Shown here one piece after another: positions 39,731-48,429 of a stretch of 64,000 bases of DNA. Below the pieces are notes generated by a model. It was not told the origin of the DNA and ran no database searches. It saw nothing but the letters and a program-made list of their open reading frames with translations. This DNA comes from Lactobacillus sp. Sy-1 (GTDB lineage Bacteria > Bacillota > Bacilli > Lactobacillales > Lactobacillaceae). The stretch spans positions 806,001 through 870,000 of the forward strand of contig NZ_JACCIU010000001.1 of assembly GCF_019303535.1 (NCBI RefSeq). Direction: 5' to 3'. How positions within the stretch are numbered: position 1 is the stretch's first letter; every line of letters begins with the position of its first letter. The translations under genes were made by a program, and so were the position numbers.

Positions 39731-41107
39731 ATGAAATCAATTAGTAACTATCAAAATAAGAAGGTCCTTGTATTAGGTGCTGGTAAAAGTGGGATTAATG
39801 CAGCTAATTTACTGGTTAAATTAGGGGCGCAGGTTACCGTTAATGATTCACAGCCAGAATCTAAGTTGAGCGGATTATCTGAACTAGATTCATCAGTTAA
39901 GGTCATTACAGGTGGGCACCCCGATAATTTACTAGATGCGCAGTTTGATTTAATGGTTAAAAATCCTGGGATTTCATATGATAACGTGGTTGTCAAAAAG
40001 GCAATGGCACTTAGATTACCAATTATTACTGAGGTAGAGTTAGCTAGTGAAATTAATGAAGGGGACCTGATTTGTGTAACTGGTAGTAATGGAAAAACGA
40101 CCACGACTACAATGATTACCAAGATGTTAAACCAAGAACGACCAGCTGGAAATGCTTATGCGGTCGGTAATATTGGTGTTTCTGCATCTAAGATCGCTGA
40201 AACCACCACTAAGGATGACACCGTGGTAATGGAAATTTCTAGTTTTATGCTATTAGGAATTACTAATTTACACCCGCATATTGCAGTCCTAACCAATATT
40301 TTTGCTAACCACTTAGATTACCATAAAACTCGTGAAAATTATGTTAAGGCTAAAATGAGAATCACGATGAATCAGGATGCAAATGATTATTTTGTGGTTA
40401 ATTTTGATTCAGAAGAACTCCAAGTACTAAGTCAACAAAGTAAGGCCCAGATTGTTCCATTTTCTAGGTTAGCAAAGTCTAGGGACGGGGCCTATGAATT
40501 AAATGGGCAATTATATTTCAAAGATGATTACATCATGGACGCAGACGAAATTCGGATTCCTGGAGAGCAAAACGTTGAAAATGCATTGGCAGCAATTGCA
40601 GTTGCTAAGGTAATGGGGAAATCAAATCGGGCAATTAAGCACGTTTTAACTACTTTTGGCGGGGTTAGACATCGGGTCCAGTATGTTTTAACCGCTGATG
40701 GCCGGAAGTACTATAATGACTCTAAGGCAACCGATATTGAAGCAACTCAAATGGCGCTACGTGGTTTTAATCAACCTATCATTTTACTTGCAGGTGGATT
40801 AGACCGGGGCTATAAATTTGATAAACTAGTTCCTGATTTTGCTAAGCATGTAAAGGGAATTGTGTTATTTGGAGAAACGAAGCACCTGCTAGAAGATGCG
40901 GCTAAAAAGGCAAATGTTCCCCAAATCAAGTTAGTTAACACTTTGGATGAAGCAGTTCCGGTTGCATACGACATGAGTTCTGCTGGTGATATTATATTAC
41001 TATCGCCAGCAAATGCTAGCTGGGATCAGTTTAAGACGTTTGAAGTGCGTGGGGATGAATTCATAAAGGATGTTGAAAAGTTAACTGGAAAACAGGAGGA
41101 AAAATAA
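39731..41107 (+). CDS. murD: UDP-N-acetylmuramoylalanine-D-glutamate ligase
   Basis: 458 residues, full length. Adds D-Glu to UDP-MurNAc-L-Ala. N-terminal [16 protein letters not shown] site [13 protein letters not shown] (near residue 117), [19 protein letters not shown] (near 194) and the C-terminal [13 protein letters not shown] (near 330) are as expected. TTGGAGG precedes the ATG. Its last base overlaps the murG start. Confidence 0.97.
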   Translation: MKSISNYQNKKVLVLGAGKSGINAANLLVKLGAQVTVNDSQPESKLSGLSELDSSVKVITGGHPDNLLDAQFDLMVKNPGISYDNVVVKKAMALRLPIITEVELASEINEGDLICVTGSNGKTTTTTMITKMLNQERPAGNAYAVGNIGVSASKIAETTTKDDTVVMEISSFMLLGITNLHPHIAVLTNIFANHLDYHKTRENYVKAKMRITMNQDANDYFVVNFDSEELQVLSQQSKAQIVPFSRLAKSRDGAYELNGQLYFKDDYIMDADEIRIPGEQNVENALAAIAVAKVMGKSNRAIKHVLTTFGGVRHRVQYVLTADGRKYYNDSKATDIEATQMALRGFNQPIILLAGGLDRGYKFDKLVPDFAKHVKGIVLFGETKHLLEDAAKKANVPQIKLVNTLDEAVPVAYDMSSAGDIILLSPANASWDQFKTFEVRGDEFIKDVEKLTGKQEEK

Positions 41108-42201
41108 TGCGCTTGATTGTATCTGGTGGTGGAACTGGGGGGCATATCTACCCAGCACTAGCTTTAATTGAAGAAGTGAAAAAGCAAGAACCGGATTCAG
41201 AAGTTCTATACATTGGTTCCACTAGGGGATTAGAGAAAAATATTGTGCCCCAACGTGGAATTCCATTTAAAGAACTAAAGATTCAAGGGTTTAAGCGTTC
41301 ATTATCATTTGAAAACTTTAAGACCATTGGCCTGTTTTTGAAGAGTGTTCGGGATTCTAAGAAAATCATCAAGCAATTTAAACCAGATATTGTAATTGGG
41401 ACCGGTGGATACGTATCTGGGGCGGTGGTGTATGCAGCTCATAAATTGCACATTAAAACGATGATTCATGAACAAAATAGTATCGTTGGATTGACGAATC
41501 GTTTTTTATCGCGTTACGTTGATAAAATTGGAATTGCCTTTAAAGCTGCTGCTGAGCAATTTCCTCAGTCCAAGGTCGTCTTTGTTGGTAATCCAAGGGC
41601 TCAACAAGCGGCTAGTGTAGTAAGTCATTTTAAATGGTCAGAATATGGATTAAAGGATGATGTTCCAACCGTCCTCATTTTCGGTGGAAGTCAAGGGGCA
41701 CTTAAGATTAACGAATCGACCATTCAGGCAATGCAGACCTTTAGTAAACGAAGATATCAGGTTTTATTCGTAACCGGACAAAATCGGTACGTTGATGTAA
41801 AACAAGAGCTTGGAAAACTTCAGTTGGGTTCAAACATTGTGATTAAACCCTATATTGCTAACATGCCAGAAATGCTGCCAAAGGTTGCTTTAATTGTTGG
41901 TCGTGCGGGAGCCACTAGTTTAGCTGAAATTACGGCAATTGGAATTCCATCGATTCTAATCCCTAGCCCATACGTTACTGCTGATCATCAAACTAAGAAT
42001 GCAAAGAGCTTGGTTGATAATGGGGCCGCACTAATGATTACTGAAGATGATTTAAATGCTAAAACCCTAGTTGAAAATATTGATCAACTAATGCATGATA
42101 AAGATAAGCGAGAATCAATGGCTAAACAATCTAAGGCAATTGGGGTTCCTGATGCTGCTACTAGGTTGTATCAAGTAATGCGTTCCGTTATTAACGACTA
42201 A
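41107..42201 (+). CDS. murG: UDP-GlcNAc:lipid I N-acetylglucosaminyltransferase
   Basis: 364 residues. Converts lipid I to lipid II on the inner membrane face. [15 protein letters not shown] at the N-terminus, [13 protein letters not shown] (near 98), [11 protein letters not shown] (near 194) and [19 protein letters not shown] (near 263) form the two nucleotide- and acceptor-binding loops. Start overlaps the murD stop by one base (TAATG), indicating coupling. Confidence 0.97.
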   Translation: MRLIVSGGGTGGHIYPALALIEEVKKQEPDSEVLYIGSTRGLEKNIVPQRGIPFKELKIQGFKRSLSFENFKTIGLFLKSVRDSKKIIKQFKPDIVIGTGGYVSGAVVYAAHKLHIKTMIHEQNSIVGLTNRFLSRYVDKIGIAFKAAAEQFPQSKVVFVGNPRAQQAASVVSHFKWSEYGLKDDVPTVLIFGGSQGALKINESTIQAMQTFSKRRYQVLFVTGQNRYVDVKQELGKLQLGSNIVIKPYIANMPEMLPKVALIVGRAGATSLAEITAIGIPSILIPSPYVTADHQTKNAKSLVDNGAALMITEDDLNAKTLVENIDQLMHDKDKRESMAKQSKAIGVPDAATRLYQVMRSVIND

Positions 42202-42224
42202 AATTTGGAAGGGGAGTTTGTCAA

Positions 42225-43052
42225 ATGGCTAGAAAAACCAATCAAACAAATCAACAAAGTTCCGCCAGTCAGACTCCCTGGGAGAAATATCAGAATCGTT
42301 ATCAAAATGAACCAGACGTAAAAAAGAACCGATTCAAGAAGGGCTTGGCAGTTAAGTGGAATGCGACCATTCTAAAATTCTGCTTGACGATTATTTGCTT
42401 ATTATTAATCTTGGTCTTTCTTATATACTTAGTTTCACCACTGAGTCGGGTTGCTAATCGATCGGTTAGTGGAAATAGCAAGTTAAGCGCTAATCATTTA
42501 GTAACTACGATTCCAATTAAAAAAGGCGACTCAGTAATTCATACTTTTAACCACCGGAGTCAATTGGAGAAGCAATTCTTAAAACAGAATCCACAGGTTA
42601 AAAGTGCGACCTTAACAATTAATAATTTTAACAATGTTAACTTTAAGGTGGTTGAATATGGAACGGCTGGATATTTATACAGTAAGGATAAGTATTACAT
42701 TGTGGTTGACAATGGTGAGATTATTAACCGCTATTTGTTATCACCATCGTCTGACTTACCAATTTTTGTTAATTTCAAGCCAAATAGCAATCTAAAATCA
42801 ATTGCAATTCAATATAATAAGCTATCCAAAACAATTAAGAATAATATTATTAAAATTCAAAAAGATCCGACGAGTTATGATCCAAATCGAATTAAGATTA
42901 CGATGCACGATAAAAATATTGTGTACGCAAAGAGTGAAACGTTTGCATCAAAGATGAGCTATTACCCGTCAATTGTTTCAAAAATTAAAAAACCCTCCAT
43001 TATTAATTTAGAAGTGGGAGCGTATTCTTATCCAATTAAGAATAAAAAATAA
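42225..43052 (+). CDS. divIB: Cell division protein DivIB/FtsQ
   Basis: 275 residues: long hydrophilic cytoplasmic N-terminus rich in Gln/Asn/Lys (residues 1-48), one membrane helix (FCLTIICLLLILVFLIYLV), then the POTRA domain (VSGNSKLSANHLVTTIPIKK) and beta domain. It stabilises FtsL/DivIC in the septum. GGAAGGGGAG precedes the ATG. Last gene before a 157-base gap with a promoter-like element ahead of ftsA. Confidence 0.9.
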   Translation: MARKTNQTNQQSSASQTPWEKYQNRYQNEPDVKKNRFKKGLAVKWNATILKFCLTIICLLLILVFLIYLVSPLSRVANRSVSGNSKLSANHLVTTIPIKKGDSVIHTFNHRSQLEKQFLKQNPQVKSATLTINNFNNVNFKVVEYGTAGYLYSKDKYYIVVDNGEIINRYLLSPSSDLPIFVNFKPNSNLKSIAIQYNKLSKTIKNNIIKIQKDPTSYDPNRIKITMHDKNIVYAKSETFASKMSYYPSIVSKIKKPSIINLEVGAYSYPIKNKK

Positions 43053-43076
43053 TCTTAATTATTTTTAGTTAATCTT

Positions 43077-43103
43077 TTGTAATGGTGCTGTTTGTGTTAA
43101 AAT
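43077..43103 (+). promoter_or_regulatory. Possible ftsA-ftsZ promoter
   Basis: TTGTAA (43077-43082) and extended -10 TGTTAAAAT (43095-43103) with a short 15-base spacer, in an AT-rich 157-base gap between divIB and ftsA. Confidence 0.4.
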
Positions 43104-43209
43104 TATCTTGATTTTAACCGATTTATTATTGTTTATAAAAATAAAATAAATTCAATTTTAATATTAATTATTAAAAATAATCTAATCAATTGGAGGTTTC
43201 CTAGCTAAT

Positions 43210-44556
43210 ATGGATAATTCAGGAATGTATGTTGGACTGGATATTGGAACTACCTCTATCAAGGTTATTGTTGCTGAAGAAGTTAAGGGACAAATGAACG
43301 TCTTAGGGGTTGGAAATTCCAGTTCTGAAGGTGTTGACAGGGGAATCATTGTTGACATTGACAAAGCAGCTCAATCGATTAAGCAGGCAGTAAGTCAAGC
43401 TGAAGAAAAGGCAAGTATTCAAATCAGTGATGTTGTGGTTGGAATTCCTGCGAACTTAATTAAGATTGAACCTTGTAGTGGAATGGTTGCGATTTCTGAT
43501 CAATCACGAGAAATTAGAGATACAGATGTACAACAAGTCACAATTTCTGCAATGGTGAAAAATTTACCACCAGAAAGACAAGTAATTGACGCAATTCCCG
43601 ACCAATTCATTGTTGATGGGTTTGATGGAATTAAGGATCCCCGTGGGATGGTCGGGGTTCGGCTAGAAATGCGTGGGCATATAATTACTGGCCCTAAGAC
43701 AATTATTCATAATGTTGAGCGGGCAGTTCAAAAGGCAGGATTAACAATTGAATCCACGATTGTTAGCCCCCTTGCTTTGGGGAAGTACGTTCTTAACGAC
43801 GGTGAACAAGACTTTGGAACCATTTTAATTGATTTAGGTGGTGGCCAATCAACTGCCTCTGTGATTCATGATCGTCAATTAAAGTACACCACCGTTGATA
43901 AAGAGGGTGGCGAATTCATCACTAAGGATATTTCTGTCGTTTTAAACACCTCAATGCAAAGTGCTGAAAAACTTAAGTTAGACTATGGATATGCTGATTC
44001 AGTGGATGCTTCCGATGAAAACAAGCTTCCGATTGAAGTTGTGGGACAAAGCCAACCAGCTCAAATTTCTGAAAAGATTCTTTCTGAAATTATTCAAGCT
44101 CGATTAGAACAAATTTTTGGACGCTTAAAGCAGGGATTAAGCAGTATTTCTGCCTTAGGTTTGCCCGGTGGGATTATGCTTACTGGTGGGGTTTCTGCAT
44201 TACCTGGAATTGCTACATTAGCAGCTGATACTTTCAATAATAATGTTCAAGTATTTGTTCCTGACCAAATGGGGCTAAGACATCCATCATACGCATTAGC
44301 ACTAGCGTTAGTTTCTTATCGTGCTAATATGAGCGAAATTGAGGTATTGGTTCGTTCGGTCCTGAAGAATGGGGCTGATTTTAAAGCTAATAATCTTGAT
44401 AGTCAACGTGAAAATGATTATGCTGAAAATTACGAAACTGAACAAAGCCAACTCGAGCAAAATGAATCAGTGAGCGAACCTAAGGGACGTTCTAAAAATA
44501 AGAAAAAGATAGGCCAATCGATTCAAGGATTTTTCCATAAGTTAATCGATGACTAA
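43210..44556 (+). CDS. ftsA: Cell division protein FtsA
   Basis: Actin-like protein that tethers FtsZ to the membrane. 448 residues. GLDIGTTSIKVIVAE (near residue 8), ILIDLGGGQSTASVI (near 205), GGIMLTGGVSALPGI (near 319) and the C-terminal amphipathic membrane-targeting helix (KKIGQSIQGFFHKLI) are all present, after a charged, Gln/Glu-rich linker. TTGGAGG precedes the ATG. Confidence 0.96.
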   Translation: MDNSGMYVGLDIGTTSIKVIVAEEVKGQMNVLGVGNSSSEGVDRGIIVDIDKAAQSIKQAVSQAEEKASIQISDVVVGIPANLIKIEPCSGMVAISDQSREIRDTDVQQVTISAMVKNLPPERQVIDAIPDQFIVDGFDGIKDPRGMVGVRLEMRGHIITGPKTIIHNVERAVQKAGLTIESTIVSPLALGKYVLNDGEQDFGTILIDLGGGQSTASVIHDRQLKYTTVDKEGGEFITKDISVVLNTSMQSAEKLKLDYGYADSVDASDENKLPIEVVGQSQPAQISEKILSEIIQARLEQIFGRLKQGLSSISALGLPGGIMLTGGVSALPGIATLAADTFNNNVQVFVPDQMGLRHPSYALALALVSYRANMSEIEVLVRSVLKNGADFKANNLDSQRENDYAENYETEQSQLEQNESVSEPKGRSKNKKKIGQSIQGFFHKLIDD

Positions 44557-44575
44557 GTAAACGGAGGAATTTACA

Positions 44576-45847
44576 ATGGAATTTTCACTAGATGCATCTG
44601 AAAATAAGGGTGCGAAAATAAAAGTAATTGGGATTGGTGGCGGAGGTAGTAACGCTGTTAATCGAATGATTGCGGATGACGTAAAGGGTGTTGAATTCAT
44701 CGTTGCAAATACCGATGTTCAGGCATTAGATACTTCCCAAGCACAAACTAAAATTCAATTAGGTCCTAAATTGACTCGTGGACTTGGTGCTGGTTCTAAT
44801 CCAGAAGTTGGTAGTAAGGCTGCTGAAGAAAGCGAAGAAGCCATTGGTGAAGCCTTAGAAGGTGCTGACATGGTTTTTGTTACTGCTGGAATGGGTGGTG
44901 GAACTGGTAATGGTGCTGCCCCAATTGCAGCTAAAATTGCTAAGGACCAAGGTGCATTAACGGTGGGGGTTGTTACACGACCATTTAGTTTTGAAGGACC
45001 TAAGCGTTCTCGTTATGCTGCTGAAGGGGTTGCTGCGCTGAAGGAAAACGTTGATACCTTGATTGTGATTGCTAATAACCGCTTATTGGAAATGGTTGAC
45101 AAAAAAACGCCAATGATGGAAGCCTTCAAAGAAGCCGATAATGTTTTACGTCAAGGGGTTCAAGGAATTTCAGATTTAATTACTAATCCTGGATATGTTA
45201 ACTTGGACTTTGCCGATGTTAAAACCGTTATGCAAAACCAAGGTTCTGCATTAATGGGAGTCGGATCTGCATCTGGTGAAAATAGAACTGCTGAAGCAAC
45301 TAAGAAAGCGATTTCTTCACCACTATTGGAAGCTTCCATTGATGGTGCGCAACAAGTATTATTGAATATTACTGGTGGTCCGGACCTATCATTATTTGAA
45401 GCACAAGATGCTTCCTCAATTGTTGCTCAATCAACAAGTAGTGACGTTAATATCATCTTTGGGACTTCCATTGACAAGGACCTTGGTGATGAAGTACGGG
45501 TGACTGTTATTGCAACTGGAATTGATAAGGGTAACGACAACAATCACCAACAACCAAATCGAACCATCAACCAACCGGTTAATGGTTCAAACCCAAGAAT
45601 TAATAATGACATTAACAATGGTAACGTTACTAAGCCAAGACAAACGGTCCAAAACGATCCAGTTGATAATTGGGATATTAATAATCAACCTCAAACTGGG
45701 AATGATAGCCCTAGTCAAGGAAATGATCATTCTAGTTTTGATCCATTTGATGCTAATAACATTGATACGAGTTCTAACAATAACAACAGTGACGATTCAG
45801 ATGATGACTTACCACCATTCTTTAAATTCCGTCGTCGTAATAAATAA
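44576..45847 (+). CDS. ftsZ: Cell division protein FtsZ
   Basis: Tubulin-like GTPase of the Z ring. 423 residues. [14 protein letters not shown] (near 19) and the GTPase loop [12 protein letters not shown] (near 105) are intact. The core ends near residue 320, followed by a long disordered linker very rich in Asn, Asp and Gln (about 320-408), then the C-terminal peptide [14 protein letters not shown] that binds FtsA and SepF. ACGGAGG precedes the ATG. sepF starts 26 bases later. Confidence 0.97.
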   Translation: MEFSLDASENKGAKIKVIGIGGGGSNAVNRMIADDVKGVEFIVANTDVQALDTSQAQTKIQLGPKLTRGLGAGSNPEVGSKAAEESEEAIGEALEGADMVFVTAGMGGGTGNGAAPIAAKIAKDQGALTVGVVTRPFSFEGPKRSRYAAEGVAALKENVDTLIVIANNRLLEMVDKKTPMMEAFKEADNVLRQGVQGISDLITNPGYVNLDFADVKTVMQNQGSALMGVGSASGENRTAEATKKAISSPLLEASIDGAQQVLLNITGGPDLSLFEAQDASSIVAQSTSSDVNIIFGTSIDKDLGDEVRVTVIATGIDKGNDNNHQQPNRTINQPVNGSNPRINNDINNGNVTKPRQTVQNDPVDNWDINNQPQTGNDSPSQGNDHSSFDPFDANNIDTSSNNNNSDDSDDDLPPFFKFRRRNK

Positions 45848-45873
45848 CGCATTAAGTGAGGGGAGTGGCTTTT

Positions 45874-46329
45874 TTGTCTGACAAGTTCAAGTTTAGCAAG
45901 TTTTTCGGCCTTGATGGTGATGATGAAAATGATTTTGATCAACGGGAAGATAAATCTAACCGTCGACCAACTTCACAAATTCATCCTGAGCAGTCAACCC
46001 CAAAGCCGTCAGATACCCATCCTGAAAAGAAAATTATCTCAATTCAACAAAAACAAAGTCAAAGTAGTAAAATATCAATTTTTGAACCCCGTATCTATTC
46101 AGATGCTAAAAAAATTGCTAGTAGCTTAATTGATAACAATGCCGCAATTGTTAATTTTGCGCATACTGATAGCAATGCCATCACTAGAATCATTGATTTT
46201 TTAAGCGGTGCTGTTTTTACACTGGATGGCAGTGTTGAGAGAATTGGTAGTCGGGTCTTTTTATTCACTCCCCATAAATTTGAAATTGGTGGAGATGAAA
46301 AGAAGGGGCTCAGCGATCGTTTTAGATAA
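45874..46329 (+). CDS. sepF: Cell division protein SepF
   Basis: 151 residues from TTG at 45874, eight bases after GAGGGGAG; it then starts (M)SDKFKFSKFFGLDGDD, giving the N-terminal membrane-binding helix. After an acidic, Pro-rich linker comes the SepF domain (FEPRIYSDAKKIASSLIDNN, AIVNFAH, RIIDFLSGAVFTLDGSVERIG). A slightly longer reading from GTG at 45856 would include the ribosome binding site. Polymerises on FtsZ. The ylmE gene that often precedes it is absent. Confidence 0.93.
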   Translation: MSDKFKFSKFFGLDGDDENDFDQREDKSNRRPTSQIHPEQSTPKPSDTHPEKKIISIQQKQSQSSKISIFEPRIYSDAKKIASSLIDNNAAIVNFAHTDSNAITRIIDFLSGAVFTLDGSVERIGSRVFLFTPHKFEIGGDEKKGLSDRFR

Positions 46330-46347
46330 GGAGTTGGACTGATAAAT

Positions 46348-46629
46348 ATGCTGGGGACCATTATTGATTTAATCTTTTTCGTATTAAATCGATTAATATC
46401 GCTTTATATGATTATGATAGCGATTTATTGTTTATTAAACTGGTTACCGAATGCTGCGTACTCTAAATTTGGTCAATTCATTAGTCGATTTGTTACCCCA
46501 TTTTTAAGATTATTTAGCTTTGCTAGAATTGGAATGGTGGACGTATCACCAATAATTGCATTAATTTTACTACAAGTTTTGCAATCAATTTTAGTAAAAA
46601 TTGAACTCCTGGTATTGAATTTACTATGA
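46348..46629 (+). CDS. YggT family membrane protein
   Basis: 93 residues with two membrane segments flanking the motif YCLLNWLPNAAYSKFGQFIS and RFVTPFLRLF, which define YggT (YlmG in Bacillus). Members affect cell division and osmotic tolerance; mechanism is unsettled. AAGGAGTTGG precedes the ATG. Its stop overlaps the ylmH start (ATGA). Confidence 0.88.
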   Translation: MLGTIIDLIFFVLNRLISLYMIMIAIYCLLNWLPNAAYSKFGQFISRFVTPFLRLFSFARIGMVDVSPIIALILLQVLQSILVKIELLVLNLL

Positions 46630-47408
46630 ATGAAAATATAGAACAACATTTTAGAAAAGATGAAATTCCATTTTTAGAATCAATGGATGATTTAGTTTCA
46701 CAATCAATTAATGAGTATCGTCCGTTTTTAACCAGTTTTTTGAACCCCAGGCAGGTATACTTACTACAAATCATAGTGAATGGTTTTGATGATGTTAACC
46801 TATCTAGCTTTGGGGGTCTACATAATTCTGAGATGCAACGAGCACTAATATATCCCAGTTATTTTGAGCCCACCCAAGATGATTTTAAGCTATGCCTATT
46901 TGAAATAAACTATCCGACTAAGTTTGCTAACTTACACCATAGTCAAATTTTAGGAACTTTAATTGGTTCTGGGATTGAGCGCAATGTAATTGGAGATATT
47001 TTATTTGACGGCATCCGGTGGCAATTTGTTACAGAGTCTGAAATGGAGACGTATTTACGTGACCAAATTGATCGGATTGGAAAGATTAAGGTTAACCTTA
47101 AACAGCTACCAATCAACAAAATAATTGAACCTGTAAATGAGTGGAAAACAGTTAATACAACAATCACTTCGCTTCGAATTGATAACGTAATTGCAAAAGG
47201 ATTTAATATTTCGCGAAACGTTGCCAAAGAACTAGTCGTCCATGGTAAAATACATTTAAACTGGGGCGAATTTAATCGTCCTGATTATGAGTTGGAAATT
47301 AATGATGTCCTATCAGTGCGGGGTTATGGACGCTTGAAGGTTTCAGAAGTATTGGGAATAAGTCGTCGCAATAAATTAAGGGTTAACCTGTCAATACTAA
47401 AAAAATGA
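46626..47408 (+). CDS. ylmH: YlmH family S4-domain RNA-binding protein
   Basis: 260 residues. N-terminal domain with FLNPRQVYLLQI (near 38) and ALIYPSYFEP, middle GTLIGSGIERNVIGDILFD (near 115), and a C-terminal S4 domain (SLRIDNVIAKGFNISRNVAKELVVHGKI, near 182). Known members bind ribosomes; B. subtilis YlmH has been linked to rescue of stalled ribosomes. Coupled to yggT by a four-base overlap. Confidence 0.92.
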   Translation: MNENIEQHFRKDEIPFLESMDDLVSQSINEYRPFLTSFLNPRQVYLLQIIVNGFDDVNLSSFGGLHNSEMQRALIYPSYFEPTQDDFKLCLFEINYPTKFANLHHSQILGTLIGSGIERNVIGDILFDGIRWQFVTESEMETYLRDQIDRIGKIKVNLKQLPINKIIEPVNEWKTVNTTITSLRIDNVIAKGFNISRNVAKELVVHGKIHLNWGEFNRPDYELEINDVLSVRGYGRLKVSEVLGISRRNKLRVNLSILKK

Positions 47409-47423
47409 TTTGGGGGAATCGAA

Positions 47424-48197
47424 ATGGTTTTAAGTCCACAAGATATTCATAATAAAGAGTTTTCAATCAAAATGCGCGGATATAACATTGATCAAGTGAA
47501 TGACTTCTTAGATCAAATTATTAAAGACTACCAAATTACGATTAAGCAAAACGAGGATTTGAGATCCGCTTTAAGCGATACTCAGGCTCAATTGAAGCAA
47601 TTCAATGAAATGCAAAATTCACTTAATCAATCGATTTTAGTTGCTCAACAAGCTGCTGATAACGTTAAAAATAATGCTAATGGTGAAGCACAAACTGTTA
47701 TTAATAACGCCAATCAACAGGCAAGTATAATCATCAACAATGCTAATCAAAAAGCGAATGATATTACTAATAATGCTAACCAACAGGCTAACGCAATTCT
47801 TAATAATGCTAATCAGCACTCAAACCAAATCGTTTCTGAATCAGCTAATCAAGCATCAGCACTTACTTCAGAAATTAATACCCTAAAGAAATCTACTCAA
47901 GACTTTAGGCAAAAGTTAAATAACCTCATTCAAGGTCAACTAGAATTAGTTCAAAATACTAACTGGGATAAGGTTTTAGAAAGTAGTCCGGATAGTTATG
48001 CTAATGAAGTAATTAATAATCTTGACAAAATACAAACCGAGAGTGTAAAATCAAATCAAGATTCAAATGTTAATAACAACCAAATTAATGTTAATGAACA
48101 ACCATTAAACTTTAATTCACAGCCTGCTTATCAGCCTTCGGACGGTAAGCATCCGACAATTGTTTATTTTCCAGATGGATCTACTAGACAAATTTAA
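47424..48197 (+). CDS. divIVA: Cell division protein DivIVA with Asn-rich repeats
   Basis: 257 residues. The N-terminal lipid-binding domain (SPQDIHNKEFSIKMRGYN, DQVNDFLDQIIKDY) is typical. The coiled-coil region then contains about six imperfect 11-residue units based on NNANQQA..I between residues 84 and 145, an unusual Asn/Gln-rich insertion, before a second coiled coil and a disordered tail. Binds curved membrane at poles and septa. TTTGGGGG precedes the ATG. Last gene before the ileS T-box. Confidence 0.93.
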   Translation: MVLSPQDIHNKEFSIKMRGYNIDQVNDFLDQIIKDYQITIKQNEDLRSALSDTQAQLKQFNEMQNSLNQSILVAQQAADNVKNNANGEAQTVINNANQQASIIINNANQKANDITNNANQQANAILNNANQHSNQIVSESANQASALTSEINTLKKSTQDFRQKLNNLIQGQLELVQNTNWDKVLESSPDSYANEVINNLDKIQTESVKSNQDSNVNNNQINVNEQPLNFNSQPAYQPSDGKHPTIVYFPDGSTRQI

Positions 48198-48210
48198 TAT
48201 TAAGTTGAAT

Positions 48211-48400
48211 GGGATAGTGAAAATATAAAATGCCTTAAGCGAGTCGAAGTGTGGTGAGAGTTCGGCAGTGTGATTTTATTATTTTCCATCAATCCTGGCT
48301 ATTATACATAGTCAATTCAATTATCAAATAAGAGAATTTATGTATTCTAAAATTGGGTGGTACCACGGAAGATTTCGTCCCTTGGATGAAGTCTTTTTTT
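48211..48400 (+). promoter_or_regulatory. T-box riboswitch of ileS (specifier ATC, isoleucine)
   Basis: Stem I base GGGAT (48211-48215) pairs with ATCC after the specifier; AGTGAAAATA pairs with TATTTTC. The intervening loop CATCA carries ATC (48288-48290), an Ile codon read by tRNA-Ile(GAT). GGGTGGTACCACGG (from 48355) is the antiterminator, with TGGT to pair with the tRNA 3' end (discriminator A). Terminator stem AGATTTCGTCC / GGATGAAGTCT with seven T ends near 48400. Uncharged tRNA-Ile would turn ileS on. Confidence 0.93.
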
Positions 48401-48429
48401 GTATATAAATTCTAAAGGAGCGGATTTAA

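Noticed and set aside
45510-45881. 123-codon plus-strand ORF overlapping the end of ftsZ
   Set aside because: A frame-shifted shadow of the repetitive FtsZ linker; no start signal.
47637-47860. Short near-repeats resembling a CRISPR or satellite array
   Set aside because: They are in frame inside divIVA, encode the Asn-rich repeat, have no unique spacers and no cas genes.
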